A stretch of DNA of 64,000 nucleotides from UBA9926 sp018645765 (GCA_949372755.1 CASIBO010000006.1:186001-250000), one strand, 5' to 3'. Shown: positions 1 to 9,373, counted from the stretch's first letter. Program-made: numbers and translations. The notes: generated by a model not told the origin, from the letters alone.

Positions 1-397
1 TATCGGTGTGGTGCGCATGGCGCGGGCCGCAACCCTTGAAGTGGTGGTGAAAGACTATGTGCTCGCGGCAAAGGCCCGAGGCGAGCGTCCGCTTAGCATT
101 ATGATGACTGAAATCCTGCCGAATGTGCGAGATGTCTTGATGGTTGAGAGCGCGATGCGCTGGTCCTGGATGCTACTGGCGTTCAGCGCTTTGTCGTTTT
201 TGGGCTTTGGGGTAACGCCGCCAACGCCGGATTGGGGCTTGATGATTGCGAACTCGCGAATTTACCTGGTGCTGGCACCTTGGCCTGTTTTGATGCCGAT
301 GATTGCACTGAGTTCCTTGATTATTGGAATCAACCTGACTGCGGATGCGCTGGCTAAATCGCTTGGCGTCGACAAGACGACGAGGGCGCTGATTTGA
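1..397 (+). CDS. ABC transporter permease, OppC/DppC type (5' truncated by window edge)
   Basis: Inner-membrane permease of a peptide/nickel-class ABC importer. The frame is open from base 2, so the start lies upstream of the window and about 130 C-terminal residues are visible. They contain the cytoplasmic EAA-type coupling loop (AAKARGERPLSI followed by a proline-asparagine pair), which docks on the ATPase, then two or three hydrophobic segments (WMLLAFSALSFLGFG; PVLMPMIALSSLIIG). The stop codon overlaps the next gene in the arrangement TTGA, so the ATPase is probably translationally coupled. The substrate cannot be told from this fragment. Confidence 0.85.
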   Translation, partial: IGVVRMARAATLEVVVKDYVLAAKARGERPLSIMMTEILPNVRDVLMVESAMRWSWMLLAFSALSFLGFGVTPPTPDWGLMIANSRIYLVLAPWPVLMPMIALSSLIIGINLTADALAKSLGVDKTTRALI

Positions 398-2205
398 CCG
401 CGCCGTTACTCTCGATTGAAAACCTCTCGATTGGCTTTACCGGCCTGAGTAACCAATCCGTCTTTATCGTTCGGGATGTCAACTTGACCCTTGCCGCGGG
501 CGAGACCTTGGGCTTGGTGGGTGAAAGTGGCTGCGGTAAAAGCTCGCTCCTGCTGGCGATGATGGGGTACTACAAGCAGGGGCTCGGGCGGTTGAGGGGC
601 AGCATCGCTTATGATGGGCAGGACCCGGGTTTGGTTTCCCCGCAGCAGCTACAAGCTTTGCGGGGCGGCGGTATGGCCTTGATCCCGCAAAATGCCGGTC
701 AGGCTTTAACGCCAACCTTGCGGATCAAAGCTCAGATGGTCGAAGTACTTCGGCTGCATTCTGATCTTCCGCCCGGCGCTTGGCATGCGCGTTGCCTTGC
801 CTTGTTTGAGCGGGTGCAGCTGCCAGACCCTGAACAAATGCTCAACCGTTACCCGCATGAGCTCTCTGGCGGGCAGCAGCAGCGCGTTGCCATCGCGATG
901 GCCCTGGCGGGGGAGCCGGATTTGTTGCTGTTGGACGAGCCGACAACGGGCCTTGATGTGACGACGCAAGTCGGGGTGCTTTCGTTGTTGCAAGAGATCT
1001 GCCGAGGCCTGCACACCGCGATGGTTTATGTCAGCCATGACATTCAAGTCATAAGTCAGGTCTGTAATCAGATTGCGATTATGTACGCCGGTGAGATTGT
1101 TGAGATGGGGCCCCGAGCAGACCTTTTGACCCAGCCCGTGCACCCTTACACCCAGGGGCTCTTAGCCAGTATTCCAAGGCTGAACCAGCAAACCTTGCCG
1201 CATCCGATCGCCGGCGAGATGTTGCAGCCTGTGCATCGCGGCGCAAACGTTGGCTGCGGCTATGCGGGTCGGTGTGCGCTGGCGACGGATCAGTGCCGGG
1301 AAACGGCGCCCATGGTGCAGCCCATTGCGGACCGTTGGGTGAAATGCCATGAGGTGACGGCGGCGATAGCGGGCGAGTTCATTCGGCCTGCGCAGAAGCT
1401 GTTGGCGCCCCACCTCGGTGATAGTGAACTTTTAACCGTTGAGGATCTCAGCGTGCGCTACCAGGCGCCAACATGGCTGCAAAGCTTGAGGGGAAAGCAA
1501 TCGCCCGCCATTGTTCGGGCGGTCAGCTTTGGGATTCGAAAGGGTGAGATCAAAGGCTTGGTGGGTGAGTCCGGCAGTGGCAAGAGCACCATCTTAAAAA
1601 CCATTGCGGGATTACAACGGTCGTTGTCGGGTCGGATTACCTTGTCTGGAACGGATGATCTTACCGAGCCAGTTGAGTCCCGGCCGCGGGGGAGTCTGCG
1701 CAAGGTGCAGTTGGTGTTTCAAAATCCGGATGCCTCGCTCAATCCTCGCAAAACCATCGGCGAGATTCTGCGCCGCCCGCTTGAGCTGTATTTCGATCTA
1801 GCGACCGGGGTGATGGATCAAGAGGTTGACGCCTTATTACAGCGGGTGAATCTACCCCAAAGCTATAAAGGCCGGTTCCCAGGACAGCTCTCGGGCGGTG
1901 AAAAGCAGCGGGTGGCCATCGCCCGAGCGCTTGCCGCGAAGCCGGAGCTGATCCTGTGCGATGAAATCACGTCGGCGCTGGATGTTTCGGTCCAGGCGGC
2001 TATTTTAAAGCTGCTGCTTGATTTAAGGGCGGACAGCGGCGTGTCACTACTGTTTGTATCTCATGATCTGGCAGTGGTTGAAACCTTATGCGACTCGGTG
2101 CTGGTATTAGAAGGTGGCGAAGTGCGTGAAGCCGGGTCGTGCGCCGAGGTCTTTAAAAACCCTCAGCACGCTTATACTCAAGCGCTGCTTGCGTCCGTGT
2201 TGTGA
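394..2205 (+). CDS. Fused double-domain ABC ATPase, DppD-DppF / OppD-OppF type
   Basis: Energises import of oligopeptides, dipeptides or similar solutes together with the overlapping permease. The 603 residues hold two complete nucleotide-binding domains. The first has Walker A GESGCGKSS near residue 45, signature LSGGQQQRV, and Walker B LLLLDEPTTG. A cysteine-containing oligopeptide-transporter C-terminal segment (CGYAGRC) follows near residue 290. The second has Walker A GESGSGKST near residue 392, signature LSGGEKQRV, and Walker B LILCDEITSALD. Both catalytic glutamates are present. Most systems use two separate ATPase genes, though the fused form is known. The start is TTG, overlapping the permease stop. 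Confidence 0.92.
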   Translation: MTAPLLSIENLSIGFTGLSNQSVFIVRDVNLTLAAGETLGLVGESGCGKSSLLLAMMGYYKQGLGRLRGSIAYDGQDPGLVSPQQLQALRGGGMALIPQNAGQALTPTLRIKAQMVEVLRLHSDLPPGAWHARCLALFERVQLPDPEQMLNRYPHELSGGQQQRVAIAMALAGEPDLLLLDEPTTGLDVTTQVGVLSLLQEICRGLHTAMVYVSHDIQVISQVCNQIAIMYAGEIVEMGPRADLLTQPVHPYTQGLLASIPRLNQQTLPHPIAGEMLQPVHRGANVGCGYAGRCALATDQCRETAPMVQPIADRWVKCHEVTAAIAGEFIRPAQKLLAPHLGDSELLTVEDLSVRYQAPTWLQSLRGKQSPAIVRAVSFGIRKGEIKGLVGESGSGKSTILKTIAGLQRSLSGRITLSGTDDLTEPVESRPRGSLRKVQLVFQNPDASLNPRKTIGEILRRPLELYFDLATGVMDQEVDALLQRVNLPQSYKGRFPGQLSGGEKQRVAIARALAAKPELILCDEITSALDVSVQAAILKLLLDLRADSGVSLLFVSHDLAVVETLCDSVLVLEGGEVREAGSCAEVFKNPQHAYTQALLASVL

Positions 2206-2296
2206 GCTTGTTGATGGCGTTCCCTGATCGGTTGCCTTGATGCGTTAATCGCGATGATTAAGGCGGCCCCAAAGCAAGGTTGTGGGCCGGATAGGA

Positions 2297-2869
2297 TTAG
2301 CTTGGATTGATGATCGCAGGGTCAAAGGGCTTTCTTGAAAAGATCGTGCGTACCATCGGCGCAAAGTGCGAAATGGGTGGTGTCTCATAATCTGGATCAA
2401 AGGCGGCTTGGTCCCAAACCGCGCAAAACCGCACGCAGGCATCGTAAAAAGGATGTTCCCGATAGGCATCCCGCCCGTTCGGGTCTTCGCCAAGATGATG
2501 CGCGAAATAGATCCGTTGAAATAGGCCGTGCATCTCGATCACCCAAGTCACCTCTGCCCGAACATAGGGGCGAATGATGGCGGCGGCAACCTGCGAATGA
2601 TTCATCGGCGCCAGATCATCCCCTAAATCGTGGATCAATGCGGCAACAACCCATTCAATATCCATGCCTTCTGCCTCGGCACGACTCGCGGTTTGTAGGG
2701 AATGCTGAAGGCGGTCGATTTTGTAGCCATCTAGCGAATGCGCGAGGCCCTCCAGGGCTTTGAGAATGCGCGCCGGTAAGCCTGCCACGTGTTCGGCTTC
2801 AAGGCCTTGCAGTAATTGGTAGTCGGCTTGGGTGCCATCGACCATTGCGGAGAAGCTGACAGTTTTCAT
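2297..2869 (-). CDS. HD-domain protein, PhnZ-like mixed-valence diiron oxygenase or phosphohydrolase family
   Basis: A 190-residue helical HD-domain protein. Candidate metal ligands are H56, H80-D81, H91, H114 and D153. Their order, the H56-H80 and H91-H114 spacings and the C-terminal W-D-x-A-A motif resemble PhnZ and related phosphonate-cleaving HD oxygenases, although the substrate-side A-K-R of PhnZ reads H-G-L-F-Q here. A phosphohydrolase role is equally possible. ATG at 2869 was chosen because AAGGAG lies 4 bases upstream; the frame stays open further 5' without a comparable site. A clear paralogue lies at 34514-35083. It is transcribed toward the ABC genes and is not co-directional with them. 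Confidence 0.8.
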   Translation of the reverse strand: MKTVSFSAMVDGTQADYQLLQGLEAEHVAGLPARILKALEGLAHSLDGYKIDRLQHSLQTASRAEAEGMDIEWVVAALIHDLGDDLAPMNHSQVAAAIIRPYVRAEVTWVIEMHGLFQRIYFAHHLGEDPNGRDAYREHPFYDACVRFCAVWDQAAFDPDYETPPISHFAPMVRTIFSRKPFDPAIINPS

Positions 2870-3124
2870 AGGGCTCCTTGGGGCTGTTAGGGTTTCGGTG
2901 CTGCATTGGGTAAGGCTTGGAACGCTAAGATAATAGCTTATTAGGCGGACTACAGGGCTTTGATATTGCGGTCGGCGCTTGCGCGCTCTTTCGGTGCGGT
3001 CGGTGCGCAGGCGCCGGATCACTTGCGGTAAGACAGCGGCAACCTTTGCGATCGCATAATTTCAGGTTAAGAGGATTGTGAGTCGGACTAAAGTTCAGGA
3101 GAATGCGGAGGGGCGCGGATCAGG

Positions 3125-3254
3125 ACCGATCAAAGGGGCTGAGCTTAATCACCGATCAGATCGGATGGGTTTCAACACCGATCAGATCGGATGGGCTTCA
3201 ACACCGACCAGAACGGCTGAGCTTTACCGCCGATCAGGTCGGATGGGTTTTAAT
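3125..3254. repeat. Five tandem 26-bp direct repeats with internal palindrome
   Basis: Five consecutive units start at 3125, 3151, 3177, 3203 and 3229, each exactly 26 bp. Units 2 and 3 differ at one base. Both carry the perfect inverted repeat CCGATC-A-GATCGG, followed by GGATGGG and TTCAAC. Units 1 and 4 share a variant with GGCTGAGCTT. Unit 5 begins GCCGATCAGG. The array ends 62 bp before the dehydrogenase start at 3317. Phased palindromic repeats in a promoter region are typical of multi-site operators. There is no origin-associated gene nearby, so iteron function is less likely. Confidence 0.9.
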
Positions 3255-3316
3255 AAACGTGACGAAGCAGTCGATTAAAACGGGATTCAATTTAAACAAA
3301 CGATAATGAGGGCAAT

Positions 3317-4270
3317 ATGACCAAGGTTGGCTTTATAGGACTGGGAAATGTGGGGGCAAAACTAGCCGGCACTCTGCAACGCAACGAGGTCGATCTCTGG
3401 GTCTACGATATCGAGCCCGCACAAGCCGCACCCTTTTTAGCGCAAGGCGCTGCTTGGGCCGACAGCCCTGCGGACATGGCCCGGGAAGTGGACGTGGTGA
3501 TTACCTGCTTGCCGTCCCCCAAGGCCAGTGCAACGGTGATGGAGGCGGAAAACGGGATTCTGCAGGGGCTGTCTGCAGGTAAAATCTGGATCGAGATGAG
3601 CACGACAGATGAGGCGGAAGTGCGCCGTTTAGCCGTGTTGGTTGAGGCGCTGGGCGCGCAAGCCGCGGATTGCCCGGTGTCCGGCGGCTGTCACCGCGCC
3701 GCAACGGGCAATATCGCAATTCTAGCGGGTTGTGAGCGCAACACCTTTGAGGCGATCTTGCCGATTCTGACGCTCTTGGGGCGCGAGATTCTGCATGTCG
3801 GGGCCTTGGGTTCGGCCTCAACCATCAAGGTGGTGACCAATTATCTTGCTACGGCCAACCTCGTGTCATTGTGTGAAGCGCTGACAGTTTCAAAAGCTGC
3901 GGGCTTGGACCTAGGTCTAGCCTATGAGGCGATTCGGATTTCTTCGGGCAATTCCTTCGTGCATGAAACCGAAAGCCAGGTGATCCTCAACGGCAGTCGA
4001 GACATTAACTTCACGATGGACCTCGTGTTAAAAGACGTCGGCCTGTTTCAAGAAATTGCGGAACGCAATGGTGTTGCACTTGAAGTCTCGCCCTTGCTGC
4101 TGGATATCTTCCGCGACGGTCAGGCGAAATACGGGCCACGAGAATGGTCTCCCAATATTATAAGGCGGCTTGAGGATGCTTCAGGTTTGGCTATTTTGGC
4201 GGATGGATTTCCGGCTGAGATGACCGATGACCAGCCAGAAGGCCGCGGTGCTGAGGTGACGCGGTCTTAG
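3317..4270 (+). CDS. NAD(P)-dependent 3-hydroxyisobutyrate / beta-hydroxyacid dehydrogenase family protein
   Basis: Soluble oxidoreductase of 317 residues, normal for the family, which oxidises 3-hydroxyacids such as 3-hydroxyisobutyrate, tartronate semialdehyde or 6-phosphogluconate. The N-terminal Rossmann motif is GLGNVG at residues 8-13. The substrate-binding motif DCPVSGG lies at 118-124. Catalytic K171 and N175 are in KVVTN. GAGGG lies just before the ATG. The 5 x 26-bp repeat array immediately upstream suggests dedicated control. The stop codon overlaps that of the convergent binding-protein gene by two bases. The exact substrate is not identifiable. Confidence 0.88.
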   Translation: MTKVGFIGLGNVGAKLAGTLQRNEVDLWVYDIEPAQAAPFLAQGAAWADSPADMAREVDVVITCLPSPKASATVMEAENGILQGLSAGKIWIEMSTTDEAEVRRLAVLVEALGAQAADCPVSGGCHRAATGNIAILAGCERNTFEAILPILTLLGREILHVGALGSASTIKVVTNYLATANLVSLCEALTVSKAAGLDLGLAYEAIRISSGNSFVHETESQVILNGSRDINFTMDLVLKDVGLFQEIAERNGVALEVSPLLLDIFRDGQAKYGPREWSPNIIRRLEDASGLAILADGFPAEMTDDQPEGRGAEVTRS

Positions 4271-5757
4271 TCTTTGGTTATTTTGTACCAAGGCACTGCG
4301 AATTCCATGATGGGGTCGAGGTTCTGAACCTGGGCGCTCATCACTCTAAAGTTGACGTAGTGCATCGGCATAAAGCTGCCGCCTTCTTCGTACAAGAGCT
4401 CTTGGGCTTGCCAGTACAGGGCTTTGCGCTGCTCGAAGTCGAGTTCGGCTCTGGCCGCATCGAGTAGGGCATCAAAATCGGGACGGTCCCAATAGGTCTC
4501 GTTCCAAACCCCGCCGGATCGATACAGCTCATTTAAAAACTGATCGGCGGGGCGGTGGCCCCAATAGCCCATGCAGGCCGCCTTGGTCAGCCAGACATCC
4601 CCGTAGTAGCCATCGGCGGGTGCCAGAACGATATTCACTTTGACGCCGATTTCAGACAATTGCTTTTGATACACTTCGACGATATTCACGCCCATGGCAA
4701 ACAGAGTGGTGGTGTAGAGATCAAACGTTAAGGGGTTGTCGTCATTATAACCAGCCTCGGCAAGCAGTCGTCTTGCGCGCGGCTGATCTTGCGGACATGC
4801 TCCAGGCCACCGATAGCGATCTCCCGGCCAAACGGGTTGGTCACAGGCAACGGTTGCGCCGCCGTGTCCGATGGCGGTGTCGATGAGACTTTGACGATCA
4901 ATGGCAATCCGCAATGCTTTTCGCACGCGCACGTCGTCGAAGGGCGGGGTGTCGGTTCGAAACACAATGGGGTTCATGTCGCCCGTCGGAAAGCGCTGCA
5001 AGCTAAAGCGGGGATTGCCGCGAAACAGAGCTTGGAGCCTTGGGCTGACGCGTTCAACCATGTCGAGCTGGCCCGATAAAAAAGCCTGCATCCGAGCGTT
5101 AGCGTCGCTGACGGCAATCACCTCAATGGCGTCCAGCCCCGGAGGGCCCAGAAAGTAATTGGGATTGGCGACGAGCTTGGTCACCCCCTCGGGGTCCAGT
5201 TCGGCCAGCATAAAGGGACCTGTGCCAATACCCCGCGTGCGAATGTCGAGTCCAGCGTCCTGTGGAATGATTCGGGCGCGGTAATCCATAAGCAGCACGG
5301 GAAAGTCTGCGTGCGCGGCTTTGAGGTGCAGCTCGACCGTGTGCGCATCGATGATCTCAACATGATCGATGATGCCTAAGGTCGAGATGAGGGGGGAATC
5401 AATAGCGGGGTCGAGCATGAAGCCCATTGAATAGGCGACGTCCGCGGCGTCAAAGGCTGAGCCATCGTGAAAGAGGACGTTTTTTCTAAGATGAAAGCGC
5501 CAGATCGTTGCGGTTTCATTACCCGACCAAGATACTGCCAAATCTGGCGACGGCTTGTCTTGGGTATCGGGCCGGACGAGGCGGCTGTAGAGAAAGTAAA
5601 TCGTCGGCGTAAATCGGTTTGGATCATAGGGGTTTAAATTCTCGGCGCCGCCATATTCCATGGCATGGGAGGTCCGAAAGGTACCGCCGGCGATGGTAGA
5701 GGCCGACATTAAGACCGTCAGAATGATGACCGTTACTGATAGTATGGCGCTGCGCAA
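4267..5757 (-). CDS. Extracellular solute-binding protein family 5 (peptide/nickel ABC importer)
   Basis: Periplasmic binding protein of about 500 residues that delivers peptides or similar solutes to an Opp/Dpp-type importer. Family features include ENLNPYDP near the mature N-terminus, VLFHDGSAFDAADVAYS, TGPFMLAELDPEG, and RKALRIAIDRQSLID. The hydrophobic stretch LRSAILSVTVIILTVLMS is a signal peptide. TTG at 5757 was chosen because it gives a compact signal peptide behind GGGATAAG. An upstream TTG at 5811 in the same frame is the alternative. It may serve the ABC genes at 1-2205, but two unrelated genes lie between them, so the partnership is inferred. Confidence 0.85.
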   Translation of the reverse strand: MRSAILSVTVIILTVLMSASTIAGGTFRTSHAMEYGGAENLNPYDPNRFTPTIYFLYSRLVRPDTQDKPSPDLAVSWSGNETATIWRFHLRKNVLFHDGSAFDAADVAYSMGFMLDPAIDSPLISTLGIIDHVEIIDAHTVELHLKAAHADFPVLLMDYRARIIPQDAGLDIRTRGIGTGPFMLAELDPEGVTKLVANPNYFLGPPGLDAIEVIAVSDANARMQAFLSGQLDMVERVSPRLQALFRGNPRFSLQRFPTGDMNPIVFRTDTPPFDDVRVRKALRIAIDRQSLIDTAIGHGGATVACDQPVWPGDRYRWPGACPQDQPRARRLLAEAGYNDDNPLTFDLYTTTLFAMGVNIVEVYQKQLSEIGVKVNIVLAPADGYYGDVWLTKAACMGYWGHRPADQFLNELYRSGGVWNETYWDRPDFDALLDAARAELDFEQRKALYWQAQELLYEEGGSFMPMHYVNFRVMSAQVQNLDPIMEFAVPWYKITKD

Positions 5758-5835
5758 AGATCGCTTATCCCGAAAAATTCGAACTTGACCGAGTCTAGCA
5801 CGGCGCAGCAAGGCTCAAAGCATAGGATCCACGAG

Positions 5836-7119
5836 ATGACCTATAAGTTGCCACGTATCATTGACCCATCGCCCATAGCGGTTCTGCTCATGGCCCTTCT
5901 GAGTGTGCCAAGCCTTGCCGAACAACTCGTGCCGGCGCAGACCGTGGGTATTTCGGCTGAGCGCTTACAACGGGTGGACACGTTGTCGCAGCGTTACGTC
6001 GATGAAGGCCGCGTTGCGGGCATGGTGACCCTCGTGTCCCGCCATGGCAGGCTGGTGCAGGCCCGGGCCGAAGGCGCGATGGGCCTGGACAACGCATTGC
6101 CAATGCAGATGGATACGCTGTTTCGTATTTACTCCATGACCAAAGCCGTGACTGCGGTGGCGGCACTCATTTTATATGAAGAAGGGCGATTCCATCTGGA
6201 CGATCCCGTCGAGCAGTTCTTACCGAGCCTTGCGGGATTGCAAGTTGAGGACGAGGGCAGGTTGCGGGCCGCGACAACGCCGATGACGATGCACCATTTG
6301 TTTACCCACATGGCTGGGTTCAGTTATGGCTATGGAGACGCAGCGCATACGGCTCAAATTGCGGCGCTGGATTTGGCGGGCAGTCCCGACACCGCAACCT
6401 ATATTGAGCGCCTGTCAAAACTGCCGCTCAAACACGACCCGGGGCTGGGCTGGGCGTATGGGTTCTCAACGGATGTTCTGGGCGCGGTGGTTGAGGCGCT
6501 CTCGGGGCAACGCTTGGGCGTCTTTATGGCTGAGCGAATCTTTACGCCGCTCGGGATGACCGATACCTTTTTTGAAGTACCTGAGGACAAATTGCATCGG
6601 CTGGCGTCCAATCATCTTTGGAATAAAGAAGCAAGCGCCATGGTGGTGGTGTCGGGATTGCCCTTTGCGCCGGGTTACCGTGTTTCAAAATTTGATGCCG
6701 GTGGCGCGGGTTTGATTTCAACCGCGGGCGACTATTTAAAGTTTTTAGAAATGCTGCGCCGGGGCGGAGAAATTGATGGCAAATGGCTTTTAAGTCCAAA
6801 ACTGCTTAAGTATATGGCGCAGGATCATTTGCCGAAATCGATCACGGACGCCAATATTGGCCAAGATCATGATCGTAGTTTGGGCCTGGGCGGCGGTCAC
6901 GGTTTGGGCATTGGTGTTTATATCGACCCGGTTCGACGCGGGGTCTTGTCCTCAAAAGGGGAGTTGGATTGGGGCGGCGCAGCGGGCACGGTGTATTGGC
7001 TGGACCCCGTTGAAGATATCATTGTAATCGGGATGACCCAATTGTTTGCCTCGCCTTGGCGGTTACGGGATGATTTATCGGTTGCAACCTATCAGTCGCT
7101 AACGGTCACGCTTGAGTGA
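5836..7119 (+). CDS. Serine hydrolase, beta-lactamase class C / family VIII esterase fold
   Basis: Secreted or periplasmic hydrolase of 427 residues with the penicillin-binding-protein fold. The nucleophile motif is S-M-T-K at 100-103. The second motif is Y-G-F-S near 208-211, where the family usually has YxN or YxS. A glycine-rich C-terminal segment (LGGGHGLGIG) follows. A signal peptide (PIAVLLMALLSVPSLA) precedes the mature chain. Start at ATG 5836, behind AGGATCC; a TTG further upstream lacks a ribosome site. It is divergent from the solute-binding protein with a 78-bp gap. Such enzymes are esterases, amidases or peptidases, and resistance function should not be assumed. Confidence 0.85.
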   Translation: MTYKLPRIIDPSPIAVLLMALLSVPSLAEQLVPAQTVGISAERLQRVDTLSQRYVDEGRVAGMVTLVSRHGRLVQARAEGAMGLDNALPMQMDTLFRIYSMTKAVTAVAALILYEEGRFHLDDPVEQFLPSLAGLQVEDEGRLRAATTPMTMHHLFTHMAGFSYGYGDAAHTAQIAALDLAGSPDTATYIERLSKLPLKHDPGLGWAYGFSTDVLGAVVEALSGQRLGVFMAERIFTPLGMTDTFFEVPEDKLHRLASNHLWNKEASAMVVVSGLPFAPGYRVSKFDAGGAGLISTAGDYLKFLEMLRRGGEIDGKWLLSPKLLKYMAQDHLPKSITDANIGQDHDRSLGLGGGHGLGIGVYIDPVRRGVLSSKGELDWGGAAGTVYWLDPVEDIIVIGMTQLFASPWRLRDDLSVATYQSLTVTLE

Positions 7120-7188
7120 GGCATTTGTTGTCAGGCGTTTAAAAATGAGAAACTCAAGTTTGACCCACCCAACTGCAAGCGATTGCCC

Positions 7189-9186
7189 ATGACAGATACC
7201 GATACTGCCGGTTATCAAGCCGCGTTTGAACAGGTTCAACGGTTGTTGAATGCTGGCGCTTTCGAACAAGCGCTTGAGCAAGTCGATTTGATCTTAGAAG
7301 TTCACCCACGGGACGCTAAAAGCGCTTATGCCCGTGCGGTGATTTTAAGGCGCCTCGGCCAACACGCCGCGTCGGTTGCGCTACTGGAAACGTTAGTGCA
7401 AGGCACGCAGAGCGTGCCCGCCGTTTACGAAGAATATGGTCAGGCGCTGCACGCGGTTGGTCGGATTGACGATGCCATTGGCGCGCTCCGGGCAGCGGTG
7501 GCGCTGAACCCTAAATCCGCAAGCAGTTGGCGCCTCTTGGGGGAATCCTTGCACAGCGAAGGCGAGGCGGAGGAGGCCGAGGCGGCCATTCGGCAAGCGA
7601 TGGCGGTTACCCACGCCCATCCCGGGATTGTCAAGGCCCTAGAGATGGTGCAGCAGGAACAGCTTGGCATGGCTGAGGGCATCTGCCGGGACTATCTGCA
7701 GCGCAACCCGCGAGATGTCTCGGTAATCCGACTGCTTGCTGAAATTGGGATCAAACTGGGGATCAAAGGCGACCCAGAATTGTTGCTGGAAGATTGTTTG
7801 CGCATGGCGCCAGATTTTCATTTGGCTCGCAACACCTATGCCAGTGCGCTGGGACAAGCTCAGAAATACGAGCAAGCCTTAGCCGAGATTGCGCACCTTG
7901 AAAAAGTGGATCCTCAAAATTTATCCCACAGCATTCTGGCCGCCTCAATTGAGGTCATGGTGGGTGATTACGAGGCAGCGATTGAGCGCTACGGATTTTT
8001 GTCCGAGCGGTTTCCGCAACATGCGCAATTGCATAACAGTTTTGGCCATGCGCTCAAGACAGTAGGTCGACAACAAGACGCGATCGCCGCCTATCGTCGC
8101 GCCATCTCTGTCAATGAATCGATGGGGGAAACCTACTGGAATCTCGCGAACTTGAAGACGTTTCGGTTTGAGGCAGACGAAGTCGATCGAATGCGCGTGC
8201 TGATCGGGGAAGACACAATCAGCGACCGAGATAACGTTCATTTGTGCTTTGCCTTAGGCAAAGCGCTGGAAGATCGCGCCGAATATGAGGAGTCGTTTCA
8301 GTATTATGCGTTGGGTAATGACCGTAAAGTGACGCAAGAAGGTTATCGGGCGGATGAAACGACGGCCGAAACCGATGCGTTAATCGCTTACGGCACCCCG
8401 GCTCTGTTTGAAACCAAATCTGGGTTTGGGGATCCTTCGCCGGATCCAATCTTTATCGTCGGCTTGCCTCGGTCCGGGTCGACCTTGCTCGAGCAGATTC
8501 TTGCCAGCCACTCGATGGTGGATGGTACCTCTGAGTTGCGAGAAATGGTGGCCATTGCCCGCCGGTTGGGGGGTAAGCGTAATCGGGCCGATGCCTCTCT
8601 CTATCCTGAAATTCTCTCAGATCTTACGGCGGCGCAGTGCTTGGAGCTCGGGCAGGAATATCTGTCCCGAACGCAGGTGCAGCGGGGCGATGCGCCGTTC
8701 TTTATCGATAAGATGCCAAACAATTTTCAACATATTGGGTTGATTCAAATGATCTTGCCCAACGCCAGAATTATTGATGCCCGTCGGCATCCTATGGCGA
8801 CTTGCTTTAGTGGTTTCAAACAGTTGTTTGCGGCTGGCCAGACGTTTACCTATGGCCAAGAAAACATTGCTCGCTACTTCAGTGATTACGCGCGTTTAAT
8901 GGCGCACTGGGATGCGGCCCTCCCGGGCCGAGTCCTGAAGGTGAAGTACGAATCGGTAATTGATAACGTTGAAGCCGAAGTGCGGCGCATTTTGGACTAT
9001 TGTGGTCTGCCCTTTGAATCCGCGTGCCTTAATTTTCATGAAACCCAGCGCGCGGTGCGAACGGCCAGTTCCGAGCAAGTACGGCAGCCAATCTATACGG
9101 ATGCGGTTGAGCAGTGGCAACACTACGCGCCTTTCCTTGCGCCCATGCAGGCCGAATTAACCGATTGGATTCGGGATCACGAGTAA
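7189..9186 (+). CDS. TPR-repeat / sulfotransferase fusion protein
   Basis: A 665-residue cytoplasmic protein. Roughly residues 1-370 are TPR helices (alternating A/G/Y/P pattern, for example AIGALRAAVALNPKSASSW). Residues 410-665 are a sulfotransferase domain. The PAPS 5'-phosphosulfate loop GLPRSGSTLLEQ starts near residue 425. IIDARRHPMATCFSGFKQ matches the 3'-phosphate-binding region. This architecture is common in marine proteobacteria and transfers sulfate from PAPS to hydroxyls or amines of an unidentified acceptor. Start at ATG 7189; a TTG two codons upstream is possible. It stands alone between two intergenic gaps. Confidence 0.9.
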   Translation: MTDTDTAGYQAAFEQVQRLLNAGAFEQALEQVDLILEVHPRDAKSAYARAVILRRLGQHAASVALLETLVQGTQSVPAVYEEYGQALHAVGRIDDAIGALRAAVALNPKSASSWRLLGESLHSEGEAEEAEAAIRQAMAVTHAHPGIVKALEMVQQEQLGMAEGICRDYLQRNPRDVSVIRLLAEIGIKLGIKGDPELLLEDCLRMAPDFHLARNTYASALGQAQKYEQALAEIAHLEKVDPQNLSHSILAASIEVMVGDYEAAIERYGFLSERFPQHAQLHNSFGHALKTVGRQQDAIAAYRRAISVNESMGETYWNLANLKTFRFEADEVDRMRVLIGEDTISDRDNVHLCFALGKALEDRAEYEESFQYYALGNDRKVTQEGYRADETTAETDALIAYGTPALFETKSGFGDPSPDPIFIVGLPRSGSTLLEQILASHSMVDGTSELREMVAIARRLGGKRNRADASLYPEILSDLTAAQCLELGQEYLSRTQVQRGDAPFFIDKMPNNFQHIGLIQMILPNARIIDARRHPMATCFSGFKQLFAAGQTFTYGQENIARYFSDYARLMAHWDAALPGRVLKVKYESVIDNVEAEVRRILDYCGLPFESACLNFHETQRAVRTASSEQVRQPIYTDAVEQWQHYAPFLAPMQAELTDWIRDHE

Positions 9187-9373
9187 AATTAGGCTTTTGA
9201 GTCGGGTAATCCGATGCTAGCTGGGCCCGGCCGATTTGTATCCTTGGGGCAAGCATGCAATGATTACTAGACCTATTTAGCCAGAAAAACGATCTCAACG
9301 GCGGTTATCGCGGTGGGGTTGTAGGCCTATATTTTAGTTTTCGCACTTTAATTAGTCATAAAAGGGGATTTAG

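Noticed and set aside
2870..3022. 51-codon N-terminal extension of the HD-domain gene
   Set aside because: Arginine-rich with no family similarity, and AAGGAG sits directly before ATG 2869.
3125..3254. Replication origin iterons or CRISPR array
   Set aside because: There is no replication gene, no AT-rich melting region and no unique spacers. The units abut directly.
3078..3306. Small genes reading through the 26-bp repeats
   Set aside because: Their sequence only mirrors the DNA repeat in several frames and has no independent coding signal.
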